From Candidatus Kappaea frigidicola (GTDB lineage Bacteria > Omnitrophota > Gorgyraeia > JAGLLT01): a DNA stretch of 25,211 nt. The stretch is taken from contig JAVCCI010000007.1 of NCBI GenBank assembly GCA_030765555.1, positions 1-25,211 of the forward strand. The letters run 5' to 3'. Under the pieces are notes generated by a model, which saw only the letters and a program-made list of their open reading frames with translations, searched no databases and had not been told where the DNA came from. Shown one piece after another: positions 24,043 through 25,211 of the stretch (position 1 is the stretch's first letter; each line of letters begins with the position of its first letter). Position numbers and translations under genes: made by a program.

Positions 24043-24807
24043 TTATCTAAGTAAGATTATTGATGTTATTCCTGCAACAATCGAATAAATAGCAAAAACC
24101 CAAAATTTCTTCTTTTTTAAAATGCTGATTAAGAATCTAATAGATATAATACCTGAAATAAAGGCAGCAAGCAAGCCTGCAATTATGTTTTTAATTTCAA
24201 GGCTCTCTATGGTAGCTGTTTTACCTAGGATTTCAAAAATAACAGCAGAGCCAATAGCAATTGTTGAAAGAAGAAATGAAAAAGTTATCACCTTTTTATA
24301 GTCGAGATTTCTAAAGAGACCTGCGGATATGGTTATGCCGCTCCTTGATATGCCAGGTAAAAGTCCAAATATTTGACTCACACCAATCAAAAGAGCATCT
24401 AGAATGTTTAAATTATCTCTTTTATTCTTACATTTTAACTGAGCAAAAGATGCCAAGAAAAGCACTAAACCATTAATGATTAGTAAATAACTAGCAACTT
24501 TTGGTGAGGTAAAAATAGTTTTAATGGAGCTGTGAAAAAAAATACCTACACAGGCTGCAGGTATCATTGCTAAGATAAGATAAAGTAGCATTTTTCTTTC
24601 TGATAGAAAAAGCTTAGCTATTTCGAAACGAAAAAAAAGAACAACCGCGAATAGGGTTCCTAAGTGCAAAAAAATATCGAATAACATTTGAGATTCTGTA
24701 AAACCAAAAAAAGAATGTAATAATACGAGATGTCCAGAACTACTAACAGGAAGAAACTCTGTAAGGCCTTGTATAATTCCGGAAACAATTGCAAAAGATA
24801 AAGTCAC
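24043..24807 (-). CDS. uppP: Undecaprenyl-diphosphatase UppP (BacA)
   Basis: A 254-residue integral membrane enzyme that turns undecaprenyl diphosphate to the monophosphate, recycling the carrier lipid for peptidoglycan and other surface polymers. The two active-site repeats are GLTEFLPVSSSGH (E17, S22-H26) and PGISRSG (151-157, R155). About eight hydrophobic segments cover the protein. The start is GTG: AGGAG at 24816-24820 is 8 bases upstream and no in-frame ATG fits. It begins 3 bases after the dut stop. Overexpression of the family gives bacitracin resistance, but here the role is housekeeping. Confidence 0.96.
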   Translation of the reverse strand: MTLSFAIVSGIIQGLTEFLPVSSSGHLVLLHSFFGFTESQMLFDIFLHLGTLFAVVLFFRFEIAKLFLSERKMLLYLILAMIPAACVGIFFHSSIKTIFTSPKVASYLLIINGLVLFLASFAQLKCKNKRDNLNILDALLIGVSQIFGLLPGISRSGITISAGLFRNLDYKKVITFSFLLSTIAIGSAVIFEILGKTATIESLEIKNIIAGLLAAFISGIISIRFLISILKKKKFWVFAIYSIVAGITSIILLR

Positions 24808-24810
24808 AGG

Positions 24811-25211
24811 TTAAACTCCTGTATGTCCGAAGCCACCTTCACCTCTAGAGGTATCTTCAAGCTCATCTACCTCTTCTATATTAACTTGAACTACTTCTTT
24901 GATTACCATCTGAGCTATTCGATCACCCCTCTTAATGGGGAATGGTTCTTTACCGACATTGATGAGTATAATTTGAATTAATCCACGATAGTCAGAATCA
25001 ATGGTTCCAGGTGTGTTTAAAACGGTAATCCCATGTTTTAAGGCTAATCCACTGCGAGGTCTGATTTGAGCTTCATAACCCAGTGGAATATCTATATATA
25101 TCCCCGCAGAAATCAATTTAACTTCTTGAGGATTTAAAGATACTTCCCCCTGGGTGTCTGCGTATAAATCCATTCCACTTGAACCAATACTCATATATTT
25201 TGGTAGTGGAA
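24811..25211 (-). CDS. dut: dUTP diphosphatase, 5' end beyond the window
   Basis: Trimeric dUTPase that hydrolyses dUTP to dUMP, keeping uracil out of DNA and supplying dTMP synthesis. The motifs appear in order: SSGMDLYA (1), RPRSGLALKHG (2), NTPGTIDSDYRG (3), RGDRIAQMVI (4) and the C-terminal flap RGEGGFGHTG (5). An ATG at 25194 could be taken as the start, but the frame stays open to the window edge, reading PLPKY before it; this is the conserved LPxY segment found about 20 residues into known dUTPases. So the true start lies outside, and the part seen is about 133 residues of some 145-150. It is followed by uppP after 3 bases. Confidence 0.95.
   Translation of the reverse strand, partial: PLPKYMSIGSSGMDLYADTQGEVSLNPQEVKLISAGIYIDIPLGYEAQIRPRSGLALKHGITVLNTPGTIDSDYRGLIQIILINVGKEPFPIKRGDRIAQMVIKEVVQVNIEEVDELEDTSRGEGGFGHTGV
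24816..24820 (-). promoter_or_regulatory. Ribosome binding site deciding the GTG start of uppP
   Basis: AGGAG on the minus strand stands 8 bases before the GTG at 24807, inside the end of dut. The spacing is ideal for that codon, and the reading begins MTLSFAIVSGIIQG, as expected for the family. Confidence 0.7.

Noticed and set aside
24043..24807. uppP (bacA) as a bacitracin resistance cassette
   Set aside because: It sits within a conserved housekeeping block with similar base use to its neighbours and no mobile-element traces.
25192..25194. ATG at 25194 as the true start of dut
   Set aside because: The frame stays open to the edge and the residues before it (PLPKY) belong to the conserved dUTPase N-terminus.

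Overview
This is a compact, AT-rich, bacterial chromosome segment using the standard code (TAA, TGA and TAG all end genes; ATG and some GTG start them). Apart from one gene (pncC), everything is read on the minus strand, right to left, usually with overlaps or gaps of a few bases. The content is almost entirely conserved housekeeping and amino-acid biosynthesis. Gene order (ftsK, rodZ, rimO, pgsA, pgpA, cinA-like, recA, recX, alaS) resembles the spoIIIE-rodZ-pgsA-cinA-recA neighbourhood known from Bacillus. AT richness and terse spacing would fit an uncultured lineage such as Omnitrophota or Elusimicrobiota, but that is a guess and no marker here proves it.

Right part (25211 to 18757, minus): dut (5' end cut by the window edge), uppP, ftsK, rodZ, rimO, pgsA, pgpA. 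This is a nucleotide hygiene, envelope lipid, chromosome segregation and cell-shape block with 2-36 base gaps or short overlaps.

Middle (18717 to 18039): pncC (the stand-alone CinA C-terminal domain) sits inverted between pgpA and recA. The 193-base divergent region holds two good sigma-70-type promoters. One points left to recA and has an 8-bp perfect palindrome in its spacer. The other points right to pncC, and its predicted start point falls on the pncC ATG, which predicts a leaderless mRNA.

Left-middle (18038 to 2931, minus): recA, recX and alaS, followed after only 23 bases by hisD-hisB-hisH-hisA-hisF-hisI, which run by overlap into trpE-trpG-trpD-trpC-trpF-trpB-trpA. All seven tryptophan genes from chorismate are present. 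The histidine set lacks hisG, hisE, hisC and a histidinol phosphatase. I see no obvious terminator between recA and trpA, so one transcript of about 15 kb is possible.

Left end: a 281-base gap with imperfect repeats and inverted repeats (2650-2930), then manC (GDP-mannose synthesis), ruvX, and an M16 zinc peptidase whose 3' end is cut by the window start.

I do not see a new defence, mobile or secondary-metabolite system here. The points worth checking are regulatory or organisational: the inverted and apparently leaderless pncC, the palindrome in the recA promoter, the tiny upstream frame at hisD, the his-trp fusion cluster behind recA-recX-alaS, and the repeat cluster after trpA.
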